Made by a program: the position numbers and the translations under genes. From Gammaproteobacteria bacterium (lineage in GTDB: Bacteria; Pseudomonadota; Gammaproteobacteria; GCA-001735895): 56,491 bases of DNA. Under the pieces are notes generated by a model. It made no database searches and was not told where the DNA came from. It worked only from the letters and a program-made list of their open reading frames with translations. Positions 17,953-31,073 of this stretch are shown in pieces (the stretch's first letter is position 1; each line of letters opens with the position of its first letter). The DNA lies in NCBI GenBank assembly GCA_026989015.1, contig JALSKD010000139.1:1-56491 (forward strand), read 5' to 3'.

Positions 17953-18648
17953 ATGCTGACCATCGAAGCACTCAACCAGTACTACTCCGGCAGTCATACC
18001 CTGTGGGATATCGACTACCGGCTCGAAACCGGCAAATGCAACTGCCTGATGGGGCGAAACGGAGTGGGCAAGACCACGCTGCTCAACTGCATCATGGGCC
18101 TGCAGCCGGTGCGCAGCGGGCGCATCCTGTTCCGGGATCAGGATCTGCTCCGGCTCCCGGCGGAAAAGCGGGCGCCACTGGGCATCGGTTATGTGCCACA
18201 GGGGCGGCAGATCTTCCCGCTGTTGACGGTCCGCGAAAACCTGCAGACCGGGCTGGCCGCGCGCAGCGACGGACGCCGGGAGATTCCCGAATTCATCTTT
18301 GAACTGTTTCCGGTGCTCAGGGACATGCTGGGCCGCCGCGGTGGTGACCTCTCCGGCGGTCAGCAACAGCAGCTGGCGATCGGCCGCGCGCTGGTGGTGG
18401 ACCCTCAGCTGCTGATTCTCGACGAGCCGACCGAGGGTATCCAGCCCAACATCGTGCAGGAAATCGGTGACATCATCCGCCGGCTCAGCGAGGAGCGCGG
18501 CCTGACCGTATTGCTGGTCGAGCAGAAGCTGCCCATCGTGCGCCGCATCGCCGACAATTTCTGCATCCTCGATCGCGGCCGCAAGGTAGCGCAGGGTGAC
18601 ATCGCCGACCTCGACGACGATCTGATCCGTCAATACCTGACGGTGTAA
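17953..18648 (+). CDS. urtE: urea ABC transporter ATPase UrtE
   Basis: A 231-residue LivF-type ATPase and the last transporter subunit. Motifs in order: Walker A GRNGVGKT, Q-loop YVPQGRQIFPLLTV, signature LSGGQQQQLAIGRAL, Walker B LLILDEPTEGI and H-loop LLVEQKLP. UrtE uses the last motif with Gln in place of the usual His, as is common in LivF-type proteins. It is 2 bp from urtD and 29 bp from ureD, so transporter and urease genes probably form one transcript. Confidence 0.95.
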   Translation: MLTIEALNQYYSGSHTLWDIDYRLETGKCNCLMGRNGVGKTTLLNCIMGLQPVRSGRILFRDQDLLRLPAEKRAPLGIGYVPQGRQIFPLLTVRENLQTGLAARSDGRREIPEFIFELFPVLRDMLGRRGGDLSGGQQQQLAIGRALVVDPQLLILDEPTEGIQPNIVQEIGDIIRRLSEERGLTVLLVEQKLPIVRRIADNFCILDRGRKVAQGDIADLDDDLIRQYLTV

Positions 18649-18677
18649 CCGGAACGGTTTTGCGGTAGCCTGAAGCG

Positions 18678-19520
18678 ATGCATTCTCCGGCCCCCAAAGC
18701 GTCGAGCGCCGCTGGCTGGCAGGCACGTCTCGAGCTCTGCCTGCGACCGCTCTCCGGGCGCACCCGGCTGATACCCCAGCGCCGCCTGGGACCCTTGTCG
18801 GTGCAGCGGCCCTTCCATCCGGAAGGCGCGTGCTGCCATGTCTACCTGCTGCATCCTCCGGGCGGCGTGGTCGGCGGCGACCGTCTGAACCTTACAGTGA
18901 TCGCCGAACGCGGCAGCGAGGCGCTGCTGACCGCACCGGGCGCCACCAAGTTCTACCGCAGCGCCGGAGACGAGGCCCGCGTGGATCAGCACTTCATCGT
19001 GAATGATGGTGCGCGGCTGGAGGTCTTGCCGCAGGAGAACATCCATTTCCCTGGCGCTCGCCTGCGCATGCGTACGGAGCTGGAGCTGGAACCGGGCGCC
19101 CGGCTGCTGCTGTGGGAGAAACACTGCTTCGGCCGCCCCAGCATCGGCGAACGCTTCGACAGCGGCCGGGTGGACAGCGAACTGCGCCTGCTGCGTGACG
19201 GGCAATTGCTGTTTATCGACCGGCAACGCATCGATGCCTGTGAGATCGACCGCCCCAGCGGCTTGCGTGGGCTGCCGGTGATGGGTAGCCTGCTGCTGGT
19301 CGCCCCTGGCCTCGATGCCGCGCTGATCGACGCCTGCCGGGCCATTCCCCACAGCAATGGCTTGGGCGCGCTCAGCCGGCTCGACGACGATCTGCTGGTG
19401 GCACGCTGGCTGGGCGGCGACAGTGCCGCGATGAACCGCTGGTTCGTCGCCCTGTGGGCGCTGCTGCGGCCGGCGGCACTGGGCGCGGAGGCCTGTCCAC
19501 CGCGCATCTGGAACACCTGA
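18678..19520 (+). CDS. ureD: urease accessory protein UreD
   Basis: A 280-residue scaffold that, with UreF and UreG, delivers nickel and CO2 to apo-urease. Family markers are [22 protein letters not shown] and [15 protein letters not shown], with WEKHCFGRP in the middle. ATG at 18678 fits the usual length. It leads the urease genes, followed at 26 bp by the structural gene ureAB, the common D-A-B-C order. Confidence 0.93.
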   Translation: MHSPAPKASSAAGWQARLELCLRPLSGRTRLIPQRRLGPLSVQRPFHPEGACCHVYLLHPPGGVVGGDRLNLTVIAERGSEALLTAPGATKFYRSAGDEARVDQHFIVNDGARLEVLPQENIHFPGARLRMRTELELEPGARLLLWEKHCFGRPSIGERFDSGRVDSELRLLRDGQLLFIDRQRIDACEIDRPSGLRGLPVMGSLLLVAPGLDAALIDACRAIPHSNGLGALSRLDDDLLVARWLGGDSAAMNRWFVALWALLRPAALGAEACPPRIWNT

Positions 19521-19546
19521 ACTCCGACAACACCAAAGGTAGAACG

Positions 19547-20166
19547 ATGGAGCTGACACCCCGAGAAAAAGACAAACTGTTGCTGTTCACCGCCGCGCTG
19601 CTCGCCGAGCGGCGCAAGGCGCGCGGACTCAAGCTCAACTACCCGGAGGCGGTGGCCTACATCAGTGCAGCCATCCTCGAGGGCGCGCGCGAAGGCCGCA
19701 GCGTGGCCGAGCTGATGGACTACGGCCGCAGCCTGCTCAGCGGCGAGGATGTGATGGAAGGCGTGGCCGAGATGATCCACGATGTGCAGGTCGAGGCTAC
19801 CTTCCCGGACGGCACCAAGCTGGTGACGGTGCATGAACCGATCATCGCGCAGGCAGCATCGACGGTGGCCGGCGAGGTGATCACCGAAGACGGCGACATC
19901 GAGCTCAATGCCGGCCGCGAGACCATCGAGGTCGAGGTGGCCAATACCGGGGATCGCCCGATTCAGGTGGGTTCCCACTATCACTTCTACGAAGTCAACG
20001 CCGCCCTGTCCTTCGATCGCGAGGGGTTGCAGGGTTATCGCCTCGACATACCGGCAGGCACCGCGGTGCGCTTCGAACCGGGGCAGACCCGCCGCGTGAC
20101 CCTGGTGCGCTACGCCGGCGAGGGTCGGGTGTTCGGTTTCAATGGCAAGATCATGGGGGACCTGAA

Positions 20167-20170
<4 letters not shown>
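19547..20170 (+). CDS. ureAB: fused urease gamma-beta subunit UreAB
   Basis: A 207-residue single chain holding the gamma subunit (about 1-100, [20 protein letters not shown] through [25 protein letters not shown]) and the beta subunit (about 110-207, [38 protein letters not shown]). In most bacteria these are separate UreA and UreB. Fusion occurs in some taxa, notably Helicobacter, where the product is called UreA. The ATG at 19547 starts the canonical gamma N terminus, and upstream codons belong to ureD read in another frame. It assembles with UreC. The stop overlaps the ureC start. Confidence 0.94.
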
Positions 20171-21869
<1,699 letters not shown>

Positions 21870-21870
<1 letters not shown>

Positions 21871-22349
21871 TGCTGCGCCTGACCGAAGTCTGCACCGCCG
21901 TGCCGGAGGGTGTCAGTGGCGAACTGACCCTGACCCTCGATCAGCGCGTGCGCTCGCGTTTGCGGGTGCGGCTGGACGACGGTCGCGAGGCCGGTCTGTT
22001 CCTGCCACGCGGCCTGCAACTGCGCGACGGCGAATGCCTGCGCGCCGAAAGTGGCGAAATCGTTCGCGTTCGTGCCGCCCCTGAACCGGTGAGCAGCGTG
22101 TACTGTGACGATCCGCTGTTGCTGGCACGGGCCTGCTATCACCTCGGCAACCGGCATGTGCCGTTGCAGATCGGCCCCGGCCTGTTGCGCTATCAGCACG
22201 ATCATGTGCTCGACGACATGCTGCGCGGGCTGGGGCTGGAACCGGTATTCGAAGAGGCGGCCTTCGATCCGGAGCCCGGCGCCTACGGGGGTGGCCATGC
22301 CCACCAGCACGGTCATGATCATGGCCACGGACAGGATCATGCCCACTGA
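21870..22349 (+). CDS. ureE: urease nickel metallochaperone UreE
   Basis: A 159-residue nickel-binding chaperone. The N-terminal peptide-binding domain and the central metal-binding domain (GNRHVPLQI, with LRYQHDHVLDDMLRGLG) are followed by a histidine-rich tail (GGHAHQHGHDHGHGQDHAH) that binds extra nickel. The ATG shares one base with the ureC stop. The tail overlaps the ureF start by 11 bp. Confidence 0.95.
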
Positions 22350-23013
22350 CCCGGCGGCGCTGCCGCGCCTGTTTCAGCTGATCAGTCCATCGCTGCCGAT
22401 CGGTGCCTACAGCTATTCCCAGGGCATCGAGTGGGCCGCCGAAGCAGGCTGGATCCGCTGCGCTCAAGATCTCGAGTGCTGGCTCCAGGGGTTGCTTGAA
22501 AGCGGTCAGAAATACCTGGAACTGCCGCTGCTGCTGCGTCTGATGGCGGCCTGGCGCGGCCGGGACCTGGCGGCCGTTCATCGCTGGAATGCTTTCCTGC
22601 TGGCCAGCCGCGAAACCCGGGAGCTGCGCCTCGAGGAAGGCCGGCGCGCCCGCGCCCTGGCGCGCATACTGACATCGCTGGATGACGGGCTGGTGCCGGC
22701 CGATACCGGTCTGCTGGCCACTCAGCACGCGGCCTATGCGCTGGCCTGCGTCGGCTGGGGCATCGACGAGAACAGTGCCTGCCACGGCCTGGCCTGGAGC
22801 TGGCTGGAAAACCTGGTGCTGGCGGCGGTGAAGATCCTTCCGCTGGGTCAGACCGAAGGGCAGCAGGTGCTGATGCGGCTGGCCGACCGGCTGCCGGTGG
22901 TGATCGAGCAGGCACGGTCTGTCGCCGACGATGAGCTTGGGGCTTCCAGCCAGGCGCTGGCACTGGCCAGTTCGGCCCATGAAGCCCAGTACACCCGATT
23001 GTTCCGTTCCTGA
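22339..23013 (+). CDS. ureF: urease accessory protein UreF
   Basis: A 224-residue helical protein that binds UreD and acts on the UreG GTPase during nickel insertion. Typical segments are LFQLISPSLPIGAYSYSQGIE near the start and PLGQTEGQQVLMRL near the end. The ATG at 22339 with an ACAGGA site is taken. In-frame ATGs further upstream within ureE are less likely but cannot be ruled out. Confidence 0.93.
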   Translation: MPTDPAALPRLFQLISPSLPIGAYSYSQGIEWAAEAGWIRCAQDLECWLQGLLESGQKYLELPLLLRLMAAWRGRDLAAVHRWNAFLLASRETRELRLEEGRRARALARILTSLDDGLVPADTGLLATQHAAYALACVGWGIDENSACHGLAWSWLENLVLAAVKILPLGQTEGQQVLMRLADRLPVVIEQARSVADDELGASSQALALASSAHEAQYTRLFRS

Positions 23014-23022
23014 GAGGCAGAC

Positions 23023-23649
<627 letters not shown>

Positions 23650-23656
23650 AGCGCTT

Positions 23657-24214
23657 ATGGCGGAAACGCCCGCAGCACCGCTGACGCCGCGGCTGTTCTT
23701 CGCGCTCTGGCCCGACGACGCCCTGCGCCATCGGCTGCACGCACTGGTGCGAACCTTGAAATCTCGGCATCCGGCCCGCTGGGTGCCGCCAGAACGCCTG
23801 CACCTGACCCTGCATTACCTGGGGCGATTGCCCGTGGCGGACCTGGAGCATTGGATCGGGGCGGCAGAGGCGGTGCCTGTAATGCCGTTTGAGCTGAGGC
23901 TGGACCGGCTGGGCGTGTTCTCGCGACCCCGTGTGCTGTGGCTGGGGGCGGATCGGGCGCCACCGCCCTTGCAGGCGCTCCACGATGCCCTGACTGCCGG
24001 GCTGGAGCCGCTGGGCTACCGCCCACACCACGAACAGTATCGCCCTCATGTCACGCTGGCCCGCAAATGGCGTGGCGCTCCCCCACCGCAGCAGGAAGTC
24101 GAAGCCTGGCTCCCGGTCGACTGGTCGGTAACGGAGTTCGTGCTGGTTGAGTCGCGCGATACCCCGTCCGGCGTGGACTACAGGGTCATCCGGCGTTTTG
24201 GTGCGGGCCGCTAG
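23657..24214 (+). CDS. thpR: RNA 2',3'-cyclic phosphodiesterase ThpR
   Basis: A 185-residue 2H-phosphoesterase with the two HxT motifs HLTLHYLG and HVTLARK, and RLFFALWPDD at the N terminus as in ThpR/LigT. The family opens 2',3'-cyclic phosphates of RNA and was first described as a 2'-5' RNA ligase. It starts 7 bp after ureG, so it may ride on the urease transcript without a functional link. Its 3' end overlaps the convergent iron permease gene by 29 bp. Confidence 0.9.
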   Translation: MAETPAAPLTPRLFFALWPDDALRHRLHALVRTLKSRHPARWVPPERLHLTLHYLGRLPVADLEHWIGAAEAVPVMPFELRLDRLGVFSRPRVLWLGADRAPPPLQALHDALTAGLEPLGYRPHHEQYRPHVTLARKWRGAPPPQQEVEAWLPVDWSVTEFVLVESRDTPSGVDYRVIRRFGAGR

Positions 24215-26099
24215 AACGGCTGCGCCACAGCAGGAACACCGCCAACAGAATCATCCCCAGCTGCAGGCCGAGGCTTTCCAGATTGGGGTAGATGCCGAGC
24301 AGGTCGATGCGCGGGAAATGGATCAGGTTGACCGGCAGTTTGCCTGCCTCCTGCAGGGCGGCCACGCCCTTGCCGGCGAAGACCACGGCCAGCACGAACA
24401 TGAACAGAGCCGTCACCGCGAAGAACTGGCGCAGCGGCAGACGGGTGCTGTAGCGCAGGATCAGCCAGCCGAGCACCAGCAATGCCGCGAGGGCGACACC
24501 CAGCCCGGCCAGAATCATGCCCTGGCCCTGTTCGCCGGTTTGCAGCCACAGCGCCTGATAGAACAGCACCGACTCGAAGATCTCCCGGTACACCGCGATG
24601 AAGGCCAGGCTGGACAGACCCCACAGCGCACCGCTGCTCAGTGCTTTCTGGATGCTGCCCTGGATGAAGCCCTGCCACTGCGCGGCGCTGGTCTTGCTGT
24701 GCATCCAGAACCCCACATAGAACAGCATCAGTGCGGCGAACAGGGCGGCCAGGCCCTCGGTCAGTTCGCGGCCTGCGCCACTGATGTCGATCAATGATGA
24801 CGCCCACCAGGTCAGTCCGCCCAGAACCAAGGCGGCGGTGATGCCCAGACCGAGGTAACGCAATCCGTCGCGGCGATCGGTCTTGATCAGGAAGGCGGCC
24901 AGCGCGGCGATGACCAGAATCGCTTCCAGCCCCTCGCGCAGCAGGATGACCAGCGCGCTGGCGAAGGCGGTCATCGGTGACAGTCGGGTGCTGCTCAGCA
25001 GTTGCTCTGCCTGATCCAGCTGGGCGTCGATGCGTTGTTGCAGGGCGCTCAGAGCTTCGGCCGGTTGCCGCTTGGCGATGGCCTGACGGAAAGCGGTCAT
25101 GTCACCCTCGATGGCCAGCCGCAATTCACGGTCGACGGCATCGAGATTGCCCTCCACCAGTTCGAAGCCTTCCAGATAGGCGGTGACCGCGAGGCGGTGT
25201 GCCTCGCGCGGATCGCCCGCGGCATAGGCCTCCAGCGAAGCGCGCAGTTTCTCGCGGGCGAAGCCGAGCGCACTGGCCGTGCTCTTGCCTTCGAATACGG
25301 GGGACGGATCATGACGCAGCCAGGCCATGACCGCGGCGCCGTCCGCGCCGTCTTCGGCCTCGATCTCGGCGGGGGTGCGGGTGGTCAGGCGTTGCAGCGT
25401 CCAGCGTTCACGAAGCGCGGTATCCTCGGCCCACAGCGACTGGCCACGCGCGCGCAAGGCCTTGTCGGTGGCAAGGGAACCGACCAGAAACGCCAGTGAC
25501 CAGCGTTGATCGTCGGTCAGCTCGGTAAAGGGTTTCATGGCGGTGCCACCGACCCCCAGGCTGATGGTGCTGTAGAGTCCGTACAGGGTGCGTTGACGGT
25601 AGCGGTCGGGGTCGGTGAAGTCGGTGGGTGCAGGTTCCAGTGAGCGGGCGAGGGGGCCGTCACCACGGCCTTCAAGCCCGTGGCAGCTGCTGCACTGGTC
25701 GGCAAACAGTTGCCGGGCGGTATCGATGTCCGGCCGGCGTGCAGGGGTCACCGGCATGCGGTAGTGGCTGATCAGTTGCTGTCTGAGCGCGTTGGTCACT
25801 TCCTGTATGGCGCGGCCATCGGCCTTGTCATCGATCAGCGTGCCCAGGTGTCCCACCTGCTGCCGGATCGTGTCCAGACCATTGCTGTGCGGTAGTTTCT
25901 CGACCAGTTCGGCGATGGTGCCGGCAAAATCCTGCATTTCTTCGTATTCGGTGTCATTGACCACCTGGCCATCGCGTACCGCACCCGGGTAGTCGACAGC
26001 AATGTAGTCGACCATCTGTTGCAAACGCTGCAACGGGGTGGCGGCAAAGGTCGGGGTGAGGGTCAGCAACAGCAACAGTGCGGCGGTGATTCGGGGCAT
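24186..26099 (-). CDS. FTR1-family iron permease with cytochrome c domain
   Basis: A 637-residue protein: signal peptide (1-19), a periplasmic helical region, a c-type cytochrome domain (CSSCHGLEGRGDGP at about 135, GGTAMKPF as Met ligand), a helical linker to about 375, then a seven-helix FTR1/EfeU permease. The permease has REGLEAILV and, later, YREIFESVLFYQ, the two REGLE-type iron-translocation motifs. It probably oxidises ferrous iron through the heme domain and imports it. A Fur-like site lies ahead of the start. Its place next to dnr and nor suggests iron supply for heme-rich denitrification enzymes (inferred). Confidence 0.9.
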   Translation of the reverse strand: MPRITAALLLLLTLTPTFAATPLQRLQQMVDYIAVDYPGAVRDGQVVNDTEYEEMQDFAGTIAELVEKLPHSNGLDTIRQQVGHLGTLIDDKADGRAIQEVTNALRQQLISHYRMPVTPARRPDIDTARQLFADQCSSCHGLEGRGDGPLARSLEPAPTDFTDPDRYRQRTLYGLYSTISLGVGGTAMKPFTELTDDQRWSLAFLVGSLATDKALRARGQSLWAEDTALRERWTLQRLTTRTPAEIEAEDGADGAAVMAWLRHDPSPVFEGKSTASALGFAREKLRASLEAYAAGDPREAHRLAVTAYLEGFELVEGNLDAVDRELRLAIEGDMTAFRQAIAKRQPAEALSALQQRIDAQLDQAEQLLSSTRLSPMTAFASALVILLREGLEAILVIAALAAFLIKTDRRDGLRYLGLGITAALVLGGLTWWASSLIDISGAGRELTEGLAALFAALMLFYVGFWMHSKTSAAQWQGFIQGSIQKALSSGALWGLSSLAFIAVYREIFESVLFYQALWLQTGEQGQGMILAGLGVALAALLVLGWLILRYSTRLPLRQFFAVTALFMFVLAVVFAGKGVAALQEAGKLPVNLIHFPRIDLLGIYPNLESLGLQLGMILLAVFLLWRSRSSGPHQNAG

Positions 26100-26130
26100 G
26101 ATACAGCTCTATAAGGAATGGGTGATATGC

Positions 26131-26151
26131 AAATGATAATGGTTAACATTT
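26131..26151. promoter_or_regulatory. Fur-like operator of the iron permease gene
   Basis: AAATGATAATGGTTAACATTT is a dyad resembling the Fur box (AATGATAAT-type arms), 32 bp upstream of the permease start. The surrounding 26100-26191 holds no gene. Confidence 0.55.
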
Positions 26152-26191
26152 GAGAATCAAGTGCCGATTCGGGTTTTTGTGCTGGCCCGGA

Positions 26192-26887
26192 TCAGATGAT
26201 GCCGGCCGCGCGGCGCAGTTCGTCCTGGTCGAGGATGCGGATGTGGCTGTCCTGGATGTCGATGGCACCGCGTTTGGCCAGCTCCTTGAGCAGACGCGAG
26301 AAGGATTCAGGCTGCAGCGACAGCATCGAGGCGATGGCGTGTTTGGGGATGTCGAGATGGAAGTCATCACCCTTGAGCGCGGCCTGATCGAGAAAGTAGG
26401 CGGCGACGCGGTTGCGTCCGGTCATCAGGCTGAGGTGGTCGATCTCCTTGATCAGGTCGTGCAGGCGCAGGCTCAGTTCGCCCATGATGCGAAAGCTCAG
26501 CTCCGGGAAGCGGGCCAGTACCTCGCGAAAGTGGCGGGTGCTGATGGATATCACGCGGGAGGGTTTCATGGCGATGGCGCTGACCGGGTAGACCGGCTGG
26601 TCATTGAACATCAGGGCCTCGGCAAAGGTCTGGCCGGGGTTTTCCAGTTCGATGATCTTCTCCTGGCCGCTGGGTGACTGCCGGTAGAGCTTGATCAGTC
26701 CGTCGACGACGAAATAGAAATGATGCACCGGCTCGCCATGGTCGAAGAGGCTCTGGCCTTCCTGCAGATCGAGCAGGTGCGCGCGCTGGACGATTTCATC
26801 CAGTTCCTTGTCATCGAGGCCGCTGAACAGGGGGCTGTGCAGCAGTTGATTGCGGATTTCGGTGGCGGTGCTGGGGGTGTCGGACAT
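26192..26887 (-). CDS. dnr: Crp/Fnr-family NO-responsive regulator DNR
   Basis: A 231-residue regulator with an N-terminal cyclic-nucleotide-like sensor (about 15-130), a long dimer helix (HDLIKEIDHLSLM) and a C-terminal winged helix. LSLQPESFSRLLKELAKRGAI carries the E-SR recognition pattern that reads TTGAT half-sites. It lacks the cysteine cluster of Fnr and resembles DNR of Pseudomonas, which uses heme to sense NO and activates nir and nor genes. It is divergent from norCB, with two DNR boxes between. The nearer box is too close to the ATG for class II activation of dnr, so it may mediate autoregulation. Confidence 0.88.
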   Translation of the reverse strand: MSDTPSTATEIRNQLLHSPLFSGLDDKELDEIVQRAHLLDLQEGQSLFDHGEPVHHFYFVVDGLIKLYRQSPSGQEKIIELENPGQTFAEALMFNDQPVYPVSAIAMKPSRVISISTRHFREVLARFPELSFRIMGELSLRLHDLIKEIDHLSLMTGRNRVAAYFLDQAALKGDDFHLDIPKHAIASMLSLQPESFSRLLKELAKRGAIDIQDSHIRILDQDELRRAAGII

Positions 26888-26925
26888 GTAATGCGGTCGA
26901 GTTCCAGGCCATGTTCGGTTCCGGC

Positions 26926-26939
26926 TTGACTTGGGTCAA
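26926..26939. promoter_or_regulatory. FNR/DNR box near dnr
   Basis: TTGACTTGGGTCAA fits TTGAY-N4-RTCAA at all ten positions and is a full dyad. Its centre is 45.5 bp from the dnr start and 39 bp from the next box toward norC. Confidence 0.75.
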
Positions 26940-26964
26940 GTACGCGACCGATTCACTGCCATTG

Positions 26965-26978
26965 TTGATAAAAGTCAT
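26965..26978. promoter_or_regulatory. FNR/DNR box of the norCB promoter
   Basis: TTGATAAAAGTCAT matches at nine of ten positions. Centred at -41.5 it predicts a norC start near 27013 and a -10 at 27001 (TAGGTT), consistent with class II activation. Confidence 0.7.
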
Positions 26979-27069
26979 GTGCCCCGTTTTCGGGTTGCCT
27001 TAGGTTAATGTCATGTCCGAGCCTGGGCAACCACGAGCGTTCATTCATCAACAATAAAGGGGCACGATC

Positions 27070-28918
<1,849 letters not shown>

Positions 28919-28941
28919 CATTGGTGCGGATCCACGGCAGG

Positions 28942-28969
28942 ATGGCGGGCTTCGGCCCGCCATTTTTTT
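28942..28969 (+). terminator. norCB rho-independent terminator
   Basis: A stem ATGGCGGGC / GCCCGCCAT around TTCG is followed directly by seven T residues. Genes downstream (norE onward) therefore need read-through or their own promoter. Confidence 0.9.
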
Positions 28970-29012
28970 GCACGGACAAAAACCCCAATTTTGACATTAG
29001 AAAACAACCGAC

Positions 29013-29594
29013 ATGACGCACGCTGATTCTGACATCGGGCACGAACGGCCGCCAGGTGACCTGGCGATCTGGATATTCATCTGCGCCGAGCTGCTGGTGT
29101 TCGCGGTGTTCTTCGCCAGCTATGCCTTCACCCGCGCCAATCATGTGGAGCTGTTCAACCAGTGGCAATCCACGCTCAACCGCAACTACGCACTGGTCAA
29201 TACCCTGGCGCTGATCACCAGCAGCTATTTCGTGGTGCGGGCGATTGCCGCGATCCGCATCGACCACCGATCCGCCAGCCTGCGCTGGCTGCTGGGCGCG
29301 CTGGCGATGGGGGCATTGTTTCTCGTCGTCAAATCGATGGAATACGCGGATCACTACAGCCACGGCGTCAACCTGCGGACCAACCTGTTCTTCATGTTCT
29401 ATTTCTCGCTGACCTTCTTTCATTTCATGCATGTGCTGATGGGCATGGTGATCCTCGGCGTCAATGCCGCCGTGTTGCGCAAGGGCGGATACAGCGCGGA
29501 GAACCACCGCGGCATGGAAACCGGAGGCAGCTACTGGCACATGGTGGACATGGTGTGGCTGATCCTGTTCCCGCTGGTCTATGTGATGAGGTGA
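29013..29594 (+). CDS. norE: NorE, cytochrome c oxidase subunit III-like protein
   Basis: A 193-residue, five-helix membrane protein of the COX3 family (LAIWIFICAELLVFAVFF, YFSLTFFHFMHVLMGM). Such NorE proteins accompany norCB in many denitrifiers and raise NO reductase activity, but are not part of the purified enzyme. The gene begins about 45 bp after the norCB terminator and leads a tight cluster through norD. Confidence 0.88.
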   Translation: MTHADSDIGHERPPGDLAIWIFICAELLVFAVFFASYAFTRANHVELFNQWQSTLNRNYALVNTLALITSSYFVVRAIAAIRIDHRSASLRWLLGALAMGALFLVVKSMEYADHYSHGVNLRTNLFFMFYFSLTFFHFMHVLMGMVILGVNAAVLRKGGYSAENHRGMETGGSYWHMVDMVWLILFPLVYVMR

Positions 29595-29598
29595 CCCG

Positions 29599-29877
29599 AT
29601 GAATGCCCCGACATCCTCCCTGCTGCGTCCCTGTACCTGGGTCTACCTGCTGCTGATGCTGCTGACCTTCTTCACCTGGCTGGTGGGCATCACCGGTCAG
29701 AGCGGCTTTGGCATCTCGATGCTGGTGCTCGGCCTGTCGCTGCTCAAGGGGCAGCTGATTGGCGATTACTACATGGGGCTCAAGCGAGTGACATCCTTCT
29801 GGCGCTGGGTTATCGTCATCTGGCTGACCCTTCCGGGCAGTCTGATCGGCCTGGCCTTCTACCTGACCTATTCCTGA
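29599..29877 (+). CDS. norF: NorF-like small membrane protein
   Basis: A 92-residue protein with three membrane helices (WVYLLLMLLTFFTWLVGI, GISMLVLGLSLLKGQLIGDYYMG and the final WVIVIWLTLPG), resembling the COX4-like NorF family. Located 4 bp after norE, as NorE and NorF pair in Paracoccus-type nor clusters. Probably assists maturation or assembly of NorCB. Confidence 0.78.
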   Translation: MNAPTSSLLRPCTWVYLLLMLLTFFTWLVGITGQSGFGISMLVLGLSLLKGQLIGDYYMGLKRVTSFWRWVIVIWLTLPGSLIGLAFYLTYS

Positions 29878-29881
29878 CACC

Positions 29882-30691
29882 ATGGACATGCCCACCGAAA
29901 CACCCACTGCCGAACTTCCGTTCTACAAGCCTCAGGGCAACGAAATCGAACTGTTCGAATACGCCTGGCGCAACCGCCTGCCGGTGCTGATCAAGGGTCC
30001 CACCGGTTGCGGCAAGACGCGATTCATCCAGTACATGGCGGCGCGACTGGCGCAGAACCTGTACACCGTGGCCTGCCATGACGACCTGACCGCCGCCGAT
30101 CTGGTCGGCCGCCACCTGATCGGGGCCGAGGGCACCTTCTGGAACGACGGCCCGCTGACCCGTGCGGTGCGCGAGGGAGCAATCTGTTACCTCGACGAGG
30201 TGGTCGAGGCCCGCAAGGACACCACCGTGGTGTTGCATCCCTTGACCGACGACCGCCGCATCCTGCCGCTGGAACGCACCGGAGAGACCCTGCAGGCGCC
30301 CGATAGCTTCATGCTGGTGGTGTCCTACAACCCCGGTTACCAGAACCTGCTCAAGGGCATGAAGCCCTCCACCCGGCAGCGCTTCGTGGCCATGACCTTC
30401 GATTTTCCACCGCCGCAACTGGAGCAGGAGATCCTCATCGGCGAGACCGGCATCGATGCGGGGCTTGCCGAAAGTCTGGTACGCCTGGCGGATTCACTGC
30501 GTGCGCTGAAGGACCATGACCTCGAAGAGGCCGCTTCCACCCGCTTGCTGGTGTATGCCGCCACGCTGATCAAGGATGGCTTCCCGCTGCTCGATGCCTG
30601 CCGCGCCGCGCTGGTGGAACCGCTGACCGATGATGATGAAACCATCGAAGCCCTGATGGAGGTGGTTCATGCCTGCTTCCCCGAAAACTGA
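29882..30691 (+). CDS. norQ: NorQ, MoxR-type AAA+ ATPase
   Basis: A 269-residue AAA+ protein with Walker A GPTGCGKTRF, Walker B ICYLDEVVEA, sensor 1 VSYNPGYQN and an arginine-finger-like KPSTRQRF. With NorD it forms a chaperone that inserts non-heme iron into NorB (established for NorQ/NorD and the related CbbQ/CbbO). It precedes two unusual genes before norD. Its 3' end overlaps the next gene by 23 bp. Confidence 0.93.
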   Translation: MDMPTETPTAELPFYKPQGNEIELFEYAWRNRLPVLIKGPTGCGKTRFIQYMAARLAQNLYTVACHDDLTAADLVGRHLIGAEGTFWNDGPLTRAVREGAICYLDEVVEARKDTTVVLHPLTDDRRILPLERTGETLQAPDSFMLVVSYNPGYQNLLKGMKPSTRQRFVAMTFDFPPPQLEQEILIGETGIDAGLAESLVRLADSLRALKDHDLEEAASTRLLVYAATLIKDGFPLLDACRAALVEPLTDDDETIEALMEVVHACFPEN

Positions 30692-31073
30692 AGACGCCAC
30701 CGATACGCGCCTGGCGATCACCGCCGAGACGCTGTATCTGGTCAATCTGCTGGTGTTGCCGGGGCTGGGTTTCCTGGTGTTGCTGTGGCTGTACTGGAAA
30801 CGGCTGCCGGAGGCAGGTCCGGTGGCGCGCTGCCATCTGCGGCAGACGGTTTCGGCCAGCCTGTGGGGTGGGTTTTTGCTGGTGGTCATCAACGCGGCCA
30901 TCATCCTTCTGGGCGGATACGATGGTGCCTGGACCTGGCTCATCGTCATCATCTACTTCACGATGGTGCATTCCACCTTCATCATTCTCGGCATGATCGG
31001 TCTGATCAAGGCCATGGCCGGTCAATGCTGGCGGTACCCGCTGGTCGGGCGGGCCATCGACAGCCGGTTATGA
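30669..31073 (+). CDS. unknown membrane protein in nor cluster
   Basis: A 134-residue protein with three predicted helices: about 20-42 (LYLVNLLVLPGLGFLVLLWL), 60-85 (SLWGGFLLVVINAAIILLG) and 92-115 (AWTWLIVIIYFTMVHSTFII). It looks like a DUF4870-type small membrane protein. It overlaps norQ by 23 bp and the polyferredoxin gene by 4 bp, so translation is coupled within the nor operon. No catalytic motif is seen. I do not recognise a precise function; a role in NO reductase assembly is inferred from position alone. Confidence 0.65.
   Translation: MPASPKTEDATDTRLAITAETLYLVNLLVLPGLGFLVLLWLYWKRLPEAGPVARCHLRQTVSASLWGGFLLVVINAAIILLGGYDGAWTWLIVIIYFTMVHSTFIILGMIGLIKAMAGQCWRYPLVGRAIDSRL

Noticed and set aside
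22290-22349. CAC/CAT-rich short repeats as a possible tandem repeat array
   Set aside because: They simply encode the histidine-rich metal-binding tail of UreE.
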